Positions 1 to 7,674 of a stretch of 64,000 nucleotides of DNA are shown piece by piece. Source of the DNA: JAFDZV01 sp048594725 (GTDB taxonomy: Bacteria; Bacteroidota; Ignavibacteria; OLB7); contig JBMDXA010000032.1 of the NCBI GenBank assembly GCA_048594725.1, positions 1-64,000 on the forward strand. The letters run 5' to 3'. Position 1 is the stretch's first letter. Each line of letters starts with the position of its first letter. The position numbers and the translations under genes were made by a program. The notes beneath the pieces were generated by a model. It searched no databases and was not told the origin of the DNA. It worked only from the letters and a program-made list of their open reading frames with translations.

Positions 1-24
1 GCCCGTAATAATCAACCCCCCGGG

Positions 25-73
25 AAGCCGCGACGGCGCAAAGAAGATTTGGTTCTTGGCGCCTTCGCGGCTT
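25..73. repeat. Imperfect hairpin of the CGCAAAG/CTTTGCG repeat family
   Basis: Arms at 25-45 and 53-73 pair as AAGCCGCGACGGCGCAAAGA against its near-complement around a 7-nt loop, with two mismatches. The right arm continues as GGCTTTGCGTGA. The same motif recurs as a hairpin at 3602-3675 and as separate flanks around the GxxExxY gene at 33916-34422, so this looks like a mobile or dispersed palindromic element. It lies downstream of the minus-strand LamG gene and could also end its transcript, though no T-run follows. Confidence 0.6.
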
Positions 74-156
74 TGCGTGATGCATCTGGCATGGTTGGGG
101 CTGTCAGGTATATCATTGCCTTTCTTACAGGGATCGCCCCACGGCTGAAACGGCTA

Positions 157-1125
157 TCACTCCAGCTTCGAGCTTCCCGTTCCCGCATCCTTCGCCTGCT
201 GCTCCGGTACTGCCACGCGATGCACATCGGATTCCGTTTTCGCTTCCACCGTCACCGGATTCTGGCGCACGGACCGCTTCCCGTTCGGCGTGATGGCGAT
301 GCCGATTGTCTGTTCGGTAGCCGCCCCAGGGGCGATGCTGGCTCTGGTTCGTGGCTCGAACACCGGCGTACTGGCCGTGCCGGCGGTAATTCCGGCAAGT
401 CCCGGCGAGCCGGCTCCGCCCACCTTCAGATCCCGTCCCTCGCCGCTGCGGTTCATATCGTAGTTCAGGGCCAGCTTCGTGGCGTCCGGTATCGCTCCGC
501 CCATGGATGCACGAATCTCCTTCGCCCCAAGCGGTGTGTTCCAGACCCGGACGTTATCGATGGCCCCCTCGAAATATCCGTACGGCCCGCCGCCGATTCC
601 CCCGGTCAGCCAGCCAGCTTCATTGCTGTTGCCGCCGCTCGGATGCACGTAGTTCATCGGGCTCTTCGCTCCGGATTTCACCAGCTCGCCGTTGATATAA
701 AGGCTGGGCGTGCCATCGCGATACACCACCGCCACATGGGTCCACCCCTGGATAGATCCCTCATAGGTGAGCACCGCCGGAATGTAATACCGGGCGTGTT
801 CGTAGACGGTGATGCCGTTGGTTCCCACGGAGATTCCCGCACCGGCGTGCCCGGCTCCCCAGGCCTCGGTGCCGTGCGTGGGATAGATGGCGTAATGCTG
901 CCCGTCCATCCCGGCATAGCCCTCGCGTGCCGGATTGTCGATCTGGTGCGGAGCTGCCGGATAGACCCACGCTTCCATCGTGAAATCGTTTGCCGCGGTG
1001 ATATGTGCCGAGGCCCGCACATGATCGGTGCGGCCGTTGCAGCGGAGCGCGTTGTCCTGCTGCGCGCTGGCGGTGCCGCAGAGCAGGGCGGTGAGAAGCA
1101 GGGCGGGAGCTATCGTCTTGTTCAT
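157..1125 (-). CDS. Secreted LamG/concanavalin A-like lectin-fold protein
   Basis: A 322-aa protein with an N-terminal signal peptide ending near GTASAQQ (residues 1-22). Residues about 25-215 show the LamG/pentraxin-like jelly-roll pattern: FTMEAWVYP, GWTHVAVVYRDG, LYINGELV and FEGAIDNVRVWN. Such domains usually bind carbohydrate or act as passive beta-sandwich modules on secreted proteins. The roughly 100-residue C-terminus is low-complexity, and no T9SS sorting domain is visible, so it may be periplasmic or use another route. The ATG at 1125 is chosen because the signal peptide begins there. The specific function is unknown. Confidence 0.8.
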   Translation of the reverse strand: MNKTIAPALLLTALLCGTASAQQDNALRCNGRTDHVRASAHITAANDFTMEAWVYPAAPHQIDNPAREGYAGMDGQHYAIYPTHGTEAWGAGHAGAGISVGTNGITVYEHARYYIPAVLTYEGSIQGWTHVAVVYRDGTPSLYINGELVKSGAKSPMNYVHPSGGNSNEAGWLTGGIGGGPYGYFEGAIDNVRVWNTPLGAKEIRASMGGAIPDATKLALNYDMNRSGEGRDLKVGGAGSPGLAGITAGTASTPVFEPRTRASIAPGAATEQTIGIAITPNGKRSVRQNPVTVEAKTESDVHRVAVPEQQAKDAGTGSSKLE

Positions 1126-1425
1126 GAAGTCTGATCGGTATATGGTTCATCGGCGGACGTTGCGGGGGAATGCCGGCTCCGCTTGGCCGGCGGACGCGGA
1201 GTGCACCCCGCGCGAACGTATCCAGGATTTCCCGGAAAGTCAAGTCCCCGCAGAGTGCGGACGCATCGGGCGGGGGGATGTATCATATGAGAGATAGCCG
1301 TGCGTGGAAGATTGGCGGCCGGATGGAGGGCACTTCACCAACGGAAAAAGGTACCGTGCACATGCGCGCACGGTACCTTCCGGTGGAATTTCTTCAATCG
1401 AAAATCCAAAATCGGAAATCGAAAA
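1126..1425. other. Intergenic region between two minus-strand secreted-protein genes
   Basis: No gene is supported here. It holds a terminator hairpin (1348-1379) and an AT-rich GATTTT-type repeat (1395-1428) that abuts the stop codon of the downstream-strand PKD gene. Confidence 0.6.
1348..1379 (-). terminator. Rho-independent terminator of the PKD/T9SS gene
   Basis: A perfect 12-bp inverted repeat, AAGGTACCGTGC with 8-nt loop, is followed on the minus strand by TTTTTCC. It lies about 47 nt downstream of the stop at 1426. Position, stem strength and the T-run fit intrinsic termination of the minus-strand transcript. Confidence 0.85.
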
Positions 1426-1428
1426 TCA
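1395..1428 (-). repeat. GATTTTCGATT-type repeat overlapping a stop codon (copy 1)
   Basis: On the minus strand the PKD gene ends GTG AAG TGA and runs straight into TTTTCGATTTCCGATTTTGG and TTTTCGATTG. Nearly the same string follows GTG AAG TGA at the end of the GH3 gene (24794-24828). The two genes are unrelated, so this is a dispersed repeat placed at gene ends. Confidence 0.7.
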
Positions 1429-2592
1429 CTTCACCCGCACGATGTTCCGGGTCTCCACCTGATCGCCGATCATGATGCGGCAGACGTAGACTCCCGGAGC
1501 CAGGTTGGCGCCGTCGATCTGCACCGAGTGCTGGCCGGCGCTCCGCTGCGCGTCCAGAAGCGTGGCTACCTGCTTTCCGGCCACATCGTAGAGCGCCACA
1601 TTCACATGAGCGGGCTTCTTCAGGTCGAGTGCCAGCGTGGTGCTCTCGGCGAACGGGTTCGGCGACAGGTTCACCGCGGCCAGATCGCGGCCGTAGCCCA
1701 CGCTGGCGCCGCTCTGCAGCACGAAGTTGAACGTCGAGGACATGTTGGTGCAGCCGGAGTTGTTCATCACCTCCACGCTGTAGCTGCCGTTGGCGGTCGG
1801 GGTGTAGCTCTGGGCGTTGGAGCCCGGTATCGCCACGCCATCGCGGAACCAGACGTAGGAGGATGCCACCACCGATGCGGTAAGGGTATTGCCGCTGCGG
1901 GTGATCTCCGGGAAGAGCGGCAGCTCGTTGACCGAGATCGTGACGGTGTCGCGGGTGACGCAGCCGCCCACGTTCTGGATGGTGAAGATATAGGTGGTCG
2001 TCACCTCCGGCGTGGCGATCGGATTCGGCAGGGAGGGATCGGTCAGATAGGTATCCGGCTCCCAGGTATAGATCGGGGTGCCGCCGCCGGTCTCCGGTTC
2101 AAATCCGAGCTGCACTTCGCCGCCGCTGCAGATGGTGGTATCGTTCCCCGCCTGCGGCACGATCGCCGGGAAGACGATATAGGGTTCCTTCGTCTTCGAT
2201 GCGGTGGAGCCCTGGCCGTCCTCCACCGTCAGGGTGACGGTATAGGAGCCCGGTCCCGGATAGGTGTGGGTGAAGTTGCGGGTGGTGCCATCGATGACAC
2301 CATCGCCGTTGACATCCCATTTCCAGACGGTCGGGTTGCCCGTGCTCTGATCGGTGAAGGTCACCGTCAGCGGGTCGCAGCCGTGCAGGGGATCGGGGCT
2401 GAAATCCGCCTCCAGCGCGCTGGAGGATCGGGTGCTGTGCACCTCGTGCGGGAACAGCGGGATGGCCGCCTGCTCCGCCGTCTTCCGCTCGGGGATGACG
2501 GTCTCGGTGCTCTGTACCGGCAACGACTGCGCGGCCAGAGCGGTGGGAAGGGCGAGAGCAAAGGCTAGGGCAAGGAGTGTATGGTTCTTCAT
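1426..2592 (-). CDS. PKD-domain protein with T9SS C-terminal sorting domain
   Basis: A 388-aa secreted protein with signal peptide MKNHTLLALAFALALPTALAAQ. A PKD domain lies at about residues 55-135, with WKWDVNGDG and YPGPGSYTVTLTVEDG. A second beta-sandwich/PKD-like stretch (GGCVTRDTVTISV) and an Ig-like segment ending CTNMSS follow. The last ~83 residues form a T9SS type A sorting domain: LSPNPFAESTTLALDL, LYDVAGKQVATL, LAPGVYVCRIMIG. It is therefore predicted to cross the outer membrane by T9SS and become surface-attached or released. A TATATTTG promoter element lies 81 nt upstream and a strong terminator lies downstream, so it is probably monocistronic. The ligand or substrate is unknown. 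Confidence 0.88.
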   Translation of the reverse strand: MKNHTLLALAFALALPTALAAQSLPVQSTETVIPERKTAEQAAIPLFPHEVHSTRSSSALEADFSPDPLHGCDPLTVTFTDQSTGNPTVWKWDVNGDGVIDGTTRNFTHTYPGPGSYTVTLTVEDGQGSTASKTKEPYIVFPAIVPQAGNDTTICSGGEVQLGFEPETGGGTPIYTWEPDTYLTDPSLPNPIATPEVTTTYIFTIQNVGGCVTRDTVTISVNELPLFPEITRSGNTLTASVVASSYVWFRDGVAIPGSNAQSYTPTANGSYSVEVMNNSGCTNMSSTFNFVLQSGASVGYGRDLAAVNLSPNPFAESTTLALDLKKPAHVNVALYDVAGKQVATLLDAQRSAGQHSVQIDGANLAPGVYVCRIMIGDQVETRNIVRVK

Positions 2593-2672
2593 GCAGTTCC
2601 TCCGGTGTCGGCGTAAGCCGGCCGAGATTGGTGTCCGGTAACGGATTAGTCTGGTACAGATAAGCGCAAGGC

Positions 2673-2680
2673 CAAATATA
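2673..2680 (-). promoter_or_regulatory. Bacteroidota-type -7 element for the PKD gene
   Basis: TATATTTG on the minus strand matches the Bacteroidota consensus TAnnTTTG. It lies 81 nt upstream of the start codon at 2592. No clear -33 TTTG partner is visible. Confidence 0.5.
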
Positions 2681-3084
2681 CGACGACGATGGCTGTCCCG
2701 ACGTATGCCCGCCGCTGCGAACGGTCCTTACTCTGACTATCCGGGAGGGGAAAAACGGACAGCCCGAAAAAAAAGATCGTACCAGCGGCGGGCCCGTACC
2801 GGGCTCCTGCGGGCGGCCGCAGCGCGTGCGGACCTTGTCCATGCGGCGGGCTCTGCGGCCCTGGAACGGTTGCCGTACCGTTACGGTAGCGTTGCGCCGG
2901 GAGCGTATGGGGCCAATATCGCCGCGGCTATTGAACGGTTTTCAGACGGGGGCCGCCCCGGCGGCCGGATCGGTCCGGCGGGATGTAATCGTTCCACCCA
3001 TCCTCCTGGTGTCCGGGAGGGAGCAAAGGGGAGGGATGAGGCGAAACCGGAGAAATAATAGTGGCTATTTTCCCCTTGCTGCTG

Positions 3085-3092
3085 TAAATTTG
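3085..3092 (+). promoter_or_regulatory. Bacteroidota-type -7 element for the 142-aa gene
   Basis: TAAATTTG is a perfect TAnnTTTG match, about 50 nt before the ATG at 3142. A TTTT-containing tract about 19 nt upstream could serve as the -33 element. An AGGAGG ribosome-binding site (3127-3132) lies at proper spacing before the ATG. Confidence 0.55.
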
Positions 3093-3141
3093 CTGGGTCC
3101 AGAATTGTCCAGAAAAACCACAGAGCAGGAGGGTTCTCCTC

Positions 3142-3570
3142 ATGAGCAATCAGCGTCTTCCTTTGACAGACGAAGAACTTTCTTTGACCGAAGCCGATCT
3201 CCGCGAATCTCTCAACATGCTTGCCGATGATGGGAGCGATCCCTCGCGCAAGGCACTGCGGAGCGCGCTTGAACTCGGTCTCAATCTCATCGCCGAGGTC
3301 CAGAGCGAGCGCCGCCAGCGGCAGTATCCGGTGCAGAGCGTCGCCAGCGATGAAAACGAGGCCCTGAAGGAATACATGGGTGTGCTGGTCCCCATCGCCC
3401 AGATCGCCGAACATATCTGGGTGGATATGGCCCGCAACAGCATGCCCCAGGGCGATCCCCGTTATCGCCAGCGGGTGGTCTCCAGGCTTGGCGGCGCGCT
3501 TCGTGCCCTCAAGACCGTCAATGCACGTGTCGGCATGCAGGCCGGCCTCGGCAGCATCCGTCCCATCTGA
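3142..3570 (+). CDS. Hypothetical cytoplasmic protein, mostly helical
   Basis: A 142-aa protein I do not recognise. It has no signal peptide or membrane segment. The N-terminus is acidic and helical (LPLTDEELSLTEADLRESLN), a middle helix contains EVQSERRQRQYPVQ, and the C-terminal part is helical and basic. An AGGAGG ribosome-binding site and a TAnnTTTG promoter immediately upstream, plus normal codon use, support it as a real single gene. A repeat hairpin (3602-3675) follows it. Confidence 0.7.
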   Translation: MSNQRLPLTDEELSLTEADLRESLNMLADDGSDPSRKALRSALELGLNLIAEVQSERRQRQYPVQSVASDENEALKEYMGVLVPIAQIAEHIWVDMARNSMPQGDPRYRQRVVSRLGGALRALKTVNARVGMQAGLGSIRPI

Positions 3571-3601
3571 TAGCACTCAGAACCGGACGTAGAACAATAT
3601 C

Positions 3602-3675
3602 GCAAAGCCGCGAAGGCACGCTGAGATGCAATGGTTCGGATGGACCGTTTCTCTCCGCGTTCTTCGCGGCTTTGC
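3602..3675. repeat. Palindromic element of the CGCAAAG family
   Basis: The left arm begins GCAAAGCCGCGAAGG and the right arm ends CTTCGCGGCTTTGC. They give a 15-bp perfect outer stem plus an imperfect inner part around a ~35-nt centre. The outer sequence matches the repeat at 25-73 and the flanks of the GxxExxY gene at 34 kb. The size and symmetry are MITE-like. Confidence 0.65.
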
Positions 3676-3694
3676 ACGTACAAGAGTAGTTCTT

Positions 3695-3845
3695 GGTCAG
3701 TAGTCCGTGGTCCGTGGCAGCGAGATACCGGGCCTCCGGTTGCTCGTGATCCAATGCTATAGGGAAGGCCATGAGCATAGCCACGCAGGATACAATATCC
3801 GTTGCTCCAGCCGCTATCCCAGCCACGGACGACGGACTACTGACC
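3695..3845. repeat. Element of about 150 bp bounded by 23-bp inverted repeats
   Basis: The left arm 3695-3717 starts GGTCAGTAGTCCGTGG. The right arm 3823-3845 is its reverse complement with one mismatch in 23. The 105 nt between the arms has no open frame of interest. Related GTCAGTAGTCCG half-sites occur at about 24843 and 24919. It ends 24 nt before the endonuclease V stop codon on the other strand, where it might affect transcript ends. Confidence 0.7.
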
Positions 3846-3868
3846 ACGGACCCCCCCATGATCCCCCC

Positions 3869-4558
3869 TCACGTCGGCTCCCGCTCCCCGCGCCGCACGG
3901 CGTTCACCAGCAGATGCGCCCGGCGTGTGGGTTCCGGTATGCGGTAGCCGCCGTCGCAGGCCAGTGCCAGAGCGATGGCCGTCTTCAGATCGATAAGATG
4001 GCCGGGGGAGATGTACACCGGCCGCACCTTCCGCTTGGTTCGCACCGCCGCTCCTATCTCCTCTCCCTTGTCGGTCATCGGCGACCACGAGCCCCGTTCT
4101 ATTCCGGGCTCCTCGAACTTCCCGGTCAGCACCGATTTCGCGCAGCCGAAACAGGGGCGCCCCACCAGCAGCCCGAAGTGCGATGCGATCCCGAACCTGC
4201 GGGGATGCGCTATTCCCTGCCCGTCCATCATCACCGCATCCGGCGTGATCCGCAGGCGCTCCCAGGCCCGCAGCAGCGGCGGAATCTCCCGGAATGAGAG
4301 GAGCCCCGGCACATAGGGGAAATGGGTCTCTCCGACGATCCCCACCTCCTCTACGGTTTCCAGCGACTCCGCATCCAGCACCACGATCCCCGCATAGATG
4401 GTCGATGAATATTTGTTGAAGGAGATGTCCGCCCCGGCGATGGTGCCTATCCTGCCGGCAGGGGGTGCCAGCCGTACCTGCTCGCGCATCCGTTTCTGAA
4501 ACTCCACCGCCTCGCGGGGTGACATCGTCCAGTCGTGAAGGTTGTTGTAGTCTGCCAT
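3869..4558 (-). CDS. nfi: Endonuclease V (deoxyinosine 3' endonuclease)
   Basis: A 229-aa protein of normal family length. Endonuclease V cuts DNA (and in some organisms RNA) one nucleotide 3' of inosine, starting repair of deaminated adenine. Family motifs are all visible: GADISF with metal ligand Asp44, the PYVPGLLSFRE wedge with Tyr82 and Glu91, MDGQGIAHPRRFG with Asp112 and His118, and Lys141. The catalytic set therefore appears intact. The ATG at 4558 gives the expected N-terminus. It lies alone between intergenic regions and is probably transcribed singly. Confidence 0.95.
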   Translation of the reverse strand: MADYNNLHDWTMSPREAVEFQKRMREQVRLAPPAGRIGTIAGADISFNKYSSTIYAGIVVLDAESLETVEEVGIVGETHFPYVPGLLSFREIPPLLRAWERLRITPDAVMMDGQGIAHPRRFGIASHFGLLVGRPCFGCAKSVLTGKFEEPGIERGSWSPMTDKGEEIGAAVRTKRKVRPVYISPGHLIDLKTAIALALACDGGYRIPEPTRRAHLLVNAVRRGEREPT

Positions 4559-5101
4559 AACATTCTATCGTAATGGAATATCACCGGTTCCGGAACCGAT
4601 GATTTGGCTACGCCAACGCCGGGCCATCCGGCGGGTGGGCAGCGGCGAGGAGATGCGTCCTTGAGATGGTTTACCCCGCATGGCCGGGATACTCGTGCGC
4701 TCTTCATATAACCGGTCCCATCCGGCGGAGGCATGCCGGAGGGGGAATATCGGTACGCATAACAGAATGAGAGATAGGGGTGGCTATAATGCATTGCAGG
4801 GCTGGCTGCGCGGATACTCCGGTAGAGTCCGGTATGTGCGCGGCTGTTGTATCTTGGAATGTTTGCGGCGGGACCAACCGGATGGCAGGGGGAATCGCTC
4901 ATGGGGAAAAGATCCCATTTTCCTCTCCAGCGGCCCATCTCACTGTTTTCCGCCGTGGGAGCCTCCCGGCGCCGCCGGCTTCCGATACACGTTATAACGG
5001 GCCCATGCCAGTGCATGATGCAAGAAGTGGCCCATCAAATGCTGGAAAAATCTTTCTGCTTTCAAATACCTCTCATTCTGACTCTCTAGGAGGAGCACAT
5101 C
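4559..5101. other. Intergenic region upstream of the MOD1/kinase operon
   Basis: These 543 bases lie between divergent genes. No convincing coding sequence, structured RNA or repeat is seen. An AGGAGG ribosome-binding site for the MOD1 gene is at its right end. Confidence 0.55.
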
Positions 5102-5650
5102 ATGGTCGGGATTCAAGGAACGGAACGTTCATTGAGCATCCTTGATATACCATTGGAGCGTGATCTTTTTCTGCGAACGCTGGTTCGCGAGCTTGCCGGC
5201 ACATTACAGGACGTGGTAGGACTTCAGGAAGCCGCGGGATTTGTGAGTGTTGTAGGGCAGAACATGGGGCGGCAGTTCGACAGGGACTACAAGGCCGCTC
5301 TCGGGGTAACGAATCTTTCAAAAGCGCAGGTTGCGGAGGTGCTGGTAGACCTGAAATCCCGCATCCAGGGAGATTTCCATATCGTGGAAGAGGATGATGA
5401 CAAGATCGTCCTCGGCAACCGTATCTGTCCGTTCGGCGAAACGGTGGTGGGGCGTCCGGCGATGTGCATGATGACGTCGAATGTGTTTGGTTCCATCACC
5501 GCCCAAAATCTCGGGTATGCCAACGTGGAACTGAAGGAGACGATCGCCTCGGGGGCTTCGAGCTGCCAGGTGGTGGTGCACCTGAAACCGGCGCCGCAAA
5601 GCGATCTGCGGGCCGGGCGGGAATATTTCAAGGGAGAAGATCGACGGTGA
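5102..5650 (+). CDS. Methanogen output domain 1 (MOD1)-type signalling protein
   Basis: A 182-aa protein with no signal peptide or membrane segment. Residues about 100-165 carry the pattern of the MetOD1 family: NRICPFGETVVGRPAMC, MMTSNVFGSITAQNLGYA and KETIASGASSCQVVVHL. This small cytoplasmic domain is named for its association with signalling proteins, and its biochemical role is not established. The N-terminal half is helical. AGGAGG lies just upstream of the ATG. The stop codon TGA overlaps the GTG start of the downstream kinase, so the two are translationally coupled. It probably senses a signal for, or is an output of, that kinase. Confidence 0.8.
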   Translation: MVGIQGTERSLSILDIPLERDLFLRTLVRELAGTLQDVVGLQEAAGFVSVVGQNMGRQFDRDYKAALGVTNLSKAQVAEVLVDLKSRIQGDFHIVEEDDDKIVLGNRICPFGETVVGRPAMCMMTSNVFGSITAQNLGYANVELKETIASGASSCQVVVHLKPAPQSDLRAGREYFKGEDRR

Positions 5651-7284
5651 CATCCGAGCATTTTCTCCAGTTCGCACATCCCTTCCCGGAGCCGCTTCTG
5701 CTGTTGCAGAGCGATGGCCGGATCATGGGGGCCAATCCCTCGGCCCTCTCCGCATTCGATGTTCATGGGTTGCTGCCGGATGGCACCAACCTTACGGAGT
5801 TCACCGGGGGTGAACCCGATGTGGTGATAGCCTATCTTCATTCCTGCTCGCGAAGCCGCGAGATCGTGCTGGGCTCGCTGAGTCTGCGAGGGGAGAAGGA
5901 GGAACGCAGCTACAGGGCCGAAGGGGCCGTGCTCCGTCCCTGGTCGGAGCATGTGCCGGCGCTGGTGATGCTCCGGCTGAAATCCCGGTCATCCTCGGCC
6001 AGCCGGTTCGTCCTGCTGAATAGAAAGATCGAGGAGCTGGACCGGGAGGTCAGGGAGCGGCGGCGGGCCGAGTACGAGCGCGACCAGCTTCTTTCCAGCG
6101 AGCGGGCCGCGCGTACCGAGGCGGAACGGGCCAGCCAGATGAAGGATGAATTTCTCGCCACGCTCTCGCACGAGCTTCGTACACCGCTGAACGCCATCCT
6201 CGGCTGGTCGCAGCTGCTCCGCTCCGGCGTGATGTCCCAGGAGGAGGTGCGCCAGGGACTGGATACGATAGAGCGGAATGCGCGGGTGCAGACGCAGATC
6301 ATCGAGGATCTGCTCGATATGAGCCGGATCATCTCCGGCAAGATCCGCCTGGATGTGCAGCCGGTGGAGATATTCCCGGTGATCGAGTCGGCGCTGGAAA
6401 CCGTGCGCCCGGCCGCCGAGGGGAAGGGGATCAGGCTTCAGAAGATCCTCGATCCTCTTTCCAGTCCGGTGATGGGCGATCCCAACCGCCTGCAGCAGGT
6501 GATCTGGAATCTCCTCTCCAACGCCATCAAGTTCACCCCGCGAGGGGGGCGCGTGCAGGTGATTCTGGAGCGGGTGAACTCCCATATCGAGATCAGCATC
6601 CGGGATACCGGGCAGGGGATCAGGCCGGAATTTCTCCCGTATGTCTTCGAGCGATTCCGCCAGGCCGATTCCTCTACCACCCGCCGTCACGGAGGGCTGG
6701 GGCTGGGTCTTGCCATCGTCAAGAATCTGGTGGAGCTTCACGGCGGTTCGGTGCGCGCCAAAAGTCCCGGCGAGGGGAAAGGTGCCACCTTTATCGTCAC
6801 GCTGCCGCTGGCGGTGCTCCATCCGGGATATACCGAGGAGCGGCGCGAGCATCCCAGGGTGCCGCTGGGCGCCATCGCCGAGATGGCACCGCCGTCGCTC
6901 GGCGGGGTGAAGGTGCTGGTGGTGGACGATGAGCCGGATGCGCGCGAGCTGGTGCGCCGGGTGCTGGCCGGAGCCGAAGCTGAGGTGAAGATTTCCGCCT
7001 CGGCGCTGGAAGCCCTGGAAATCCTCTCCTGGTGGCGTCCCGATGTCGTGATAAGCGATATCGGCATGCCAGGGCACGATGGTTACGAGCTTATCCGGAT
7101 GATCCGTGCGCTCGATCACGACAAGGGGGGACGCACCCCGGCCGTGGCGCTTACCGCGTTCGCCCGCTCCATCGACCGGCGGCGGGTGCTTCTGTCGGGA
7201 TTTCAGATGCATGTCTCCAAGCCGGTGGAGCCCTCGGAGCTGATCGCCGTGGTGTCGAGCCTCGCCAGCCGCAAGCTCTCCTAA
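5647..7284 (+). CDS. Hybrid sensor histidine kinase with C-terminal receiver domain
   Basis: A 545-aa soluble kinase. Residues about 10-110 resemble a PAS sensor (PLLLLQSDGRIMGANPSA). A coiled coil at ~125-165 leads to HisKA with His175 in LSHELRTPLNAILG. HATPase boxes are NLLSNAIKFTP, RDTGQGI and GGLGLGLAIVKNL. A receiver domain (about 421-540) contains VKVLVVDDEPDA and phosphoacceptor Asp471 in VISDIGMPG. I chose the GTG at 5647 because it overlaps the upstream TGA (GTGA), has GGGAGAAG upstream, and marks where protein-like sequence begins. It lacks transmembrane helices, so input is cytoplasmic, perhaps through the coupled MOD1 protein. No output regulator is adjacent. Confidence 0.9.
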   Translation: MTSEHFLQFAHPFPEPLLLLQSDGRIMGANPSALSAFDVHGLLPDGTNLTEFTGGEPDVVIAYLHSCSRSREIVLGSLSLRGEKEERSYRAEGAVLRPWSEHVPALVMLRLKSRSSSASRFVLLNRKIEELDREVRERRRAEYERDQLLSSERAARTEAERASQMKDEFLATLSHELRTPLNAILGWSQLLRSGVMSQEEVRQGLDTIERNARVQTQIIEDLLDMSRIISGKIRLDVQPVEIFPVIESALETVRPAAEGKGIRLQKILDPLSSPVMGDPNRLQQVIWNLLSNAIKFTPRGGRVQVILERVNSHIEISIRDTGQGIRPEFLPYVFERFRQADSSTTRRHGGLGLGLAIVKNLVELHGGSVRAKSPGEGKGATFIVTLPLAVLHPGYTEERREHPRVPLGAIAEMAPPSLGGVKVLVVDDEPDARELVRRVLAGAEAEVKISASALEALEILSWWRPDVVISDIGMPGHDGYELIRMIRALDHDKGGRTPAVALTAFARSIDRRRVLLSGFQMHVSKPVEPSELIAVVSSLASRKLS

Positions 7285-7397
7285 GTACTTCGGCAAAAGG
7301 TATCCGAGATTCTGTTGTTGTGTTGTCGCGGAGTTCCAGTGGGTGATCCCTGCTGCTACCGTCGCGCACGGAGTGGAACTCCATACGAACAGTACCG
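7281..7397 (+). repeat. Dispersed repeat Y, copy 1
   Basis: Starting at the kinase stop codon, this ~117-bp stretch aligns along its length with the reverse complement of 49292-49406. The shared core is TGTTGTCGCGGAGTT, CCCTGCTGCT, CGCACGGAGT and GAACAGTACC. It contains an internal inverted repeat GGAGTTCCA/TGGAACTCC. It has no coding potential. Confidence 0.75.
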
Positions 7398-7494
7398 GGG
7401 ATCTCAGGGAACCTATCCGTAGGTACGTAGAGCCGGTCTCCCATCCGGATTTTCCGGTCACGGACGACCGGCTGCCTGCCGGGAACCGGAAAAC

Positions 7495-7531
7495 AGAGAA
7501 GCCCGGGGATTAATGCTCCCTGGGCTTCTCT
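7495..7531. terminator. Bidirectional terminator-like hairpin
   Basis: AGAGAAGCCCGGGGA pairs with TCCCTGGGCTTCTCT around a 7-nt loop, a 15-bp stem with one mismatch. It lies 211 nt after the kinase stop and is third in a series of hairpins downstream of the minus-strand small ORF. Confidence 0.6.
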
Positions 7532-7550
7532 CTGTGCGGGGGTAAAAATA

Positions 7551-7584
7551 AGCGGGCACGCCGATCACCGCAGGCGTGCCCGCT
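7551..7584 (-). terminator. Intrinsic terminator downstream of the 58-aa ORF
   Basis: AGCGGGCACGCC and its perfect complement flank a 10-nt loop. On the minus strand the stem is followed by TATTTTTACC, fitting Rho-independent termination of the small minus-strand gene at 7675-7851. Confidence 0.75.
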
Positions 7585-7587
7585 ACG

Positions 7588-7632
7588 CTGTCCGGCCTTT
7601 CCACGTGCCACTGGTGAGGGGAGGCCGGACAG
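7588..7632. repeat. Long-stem hairpin after the 58-aa ORF
   Basis: CTGTCCGGCCT at 7588-7598 pairs perfectly with AGGCCGGACAG at 7622-7632 across a 23-nt loop. It is the first of three consecutive hairpins after the small ORF. It has no T-run and so may protect the mRNA 3' end or act as a protein-binding site. Confidence 0.6.
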
Positions 7633-7674
7633 GAGCCATGTACCTATTCGTTGCGGGACCGGAATATCGGAACG

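Larger units (their letters stand above)
2593..3141. other. Intergenic region carrying divergent promoters
   Basis: No supported gene is seen in 549 bases between divergently transcribed genes. It holds a minus-strand TATATTTG element (2673-2680) and a plus-strand TAAATTTG element (3085-3092). The middle is GC-rich, and its open frames have arginine/alanine-rich non-protein-like composition. Confidence 0.6.

Noticed and set aside
1300..2568. A 422-codon plus-strand open frame opposite the PKD/T9SS gene
   Set aside because: It is antisense to a gene with clear signal peptide, PKD and sorting domains. Its product is His/Gly/Arg-rich without domain features, which is typical of GC-rich antisense frames.
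4447..5016. A 189-codon minus-strand frame upstream of endonuclease V
   Set aside because: Overlaps the endonuclease V start, with no conserved features, no ribosome-binding site and odd composition.
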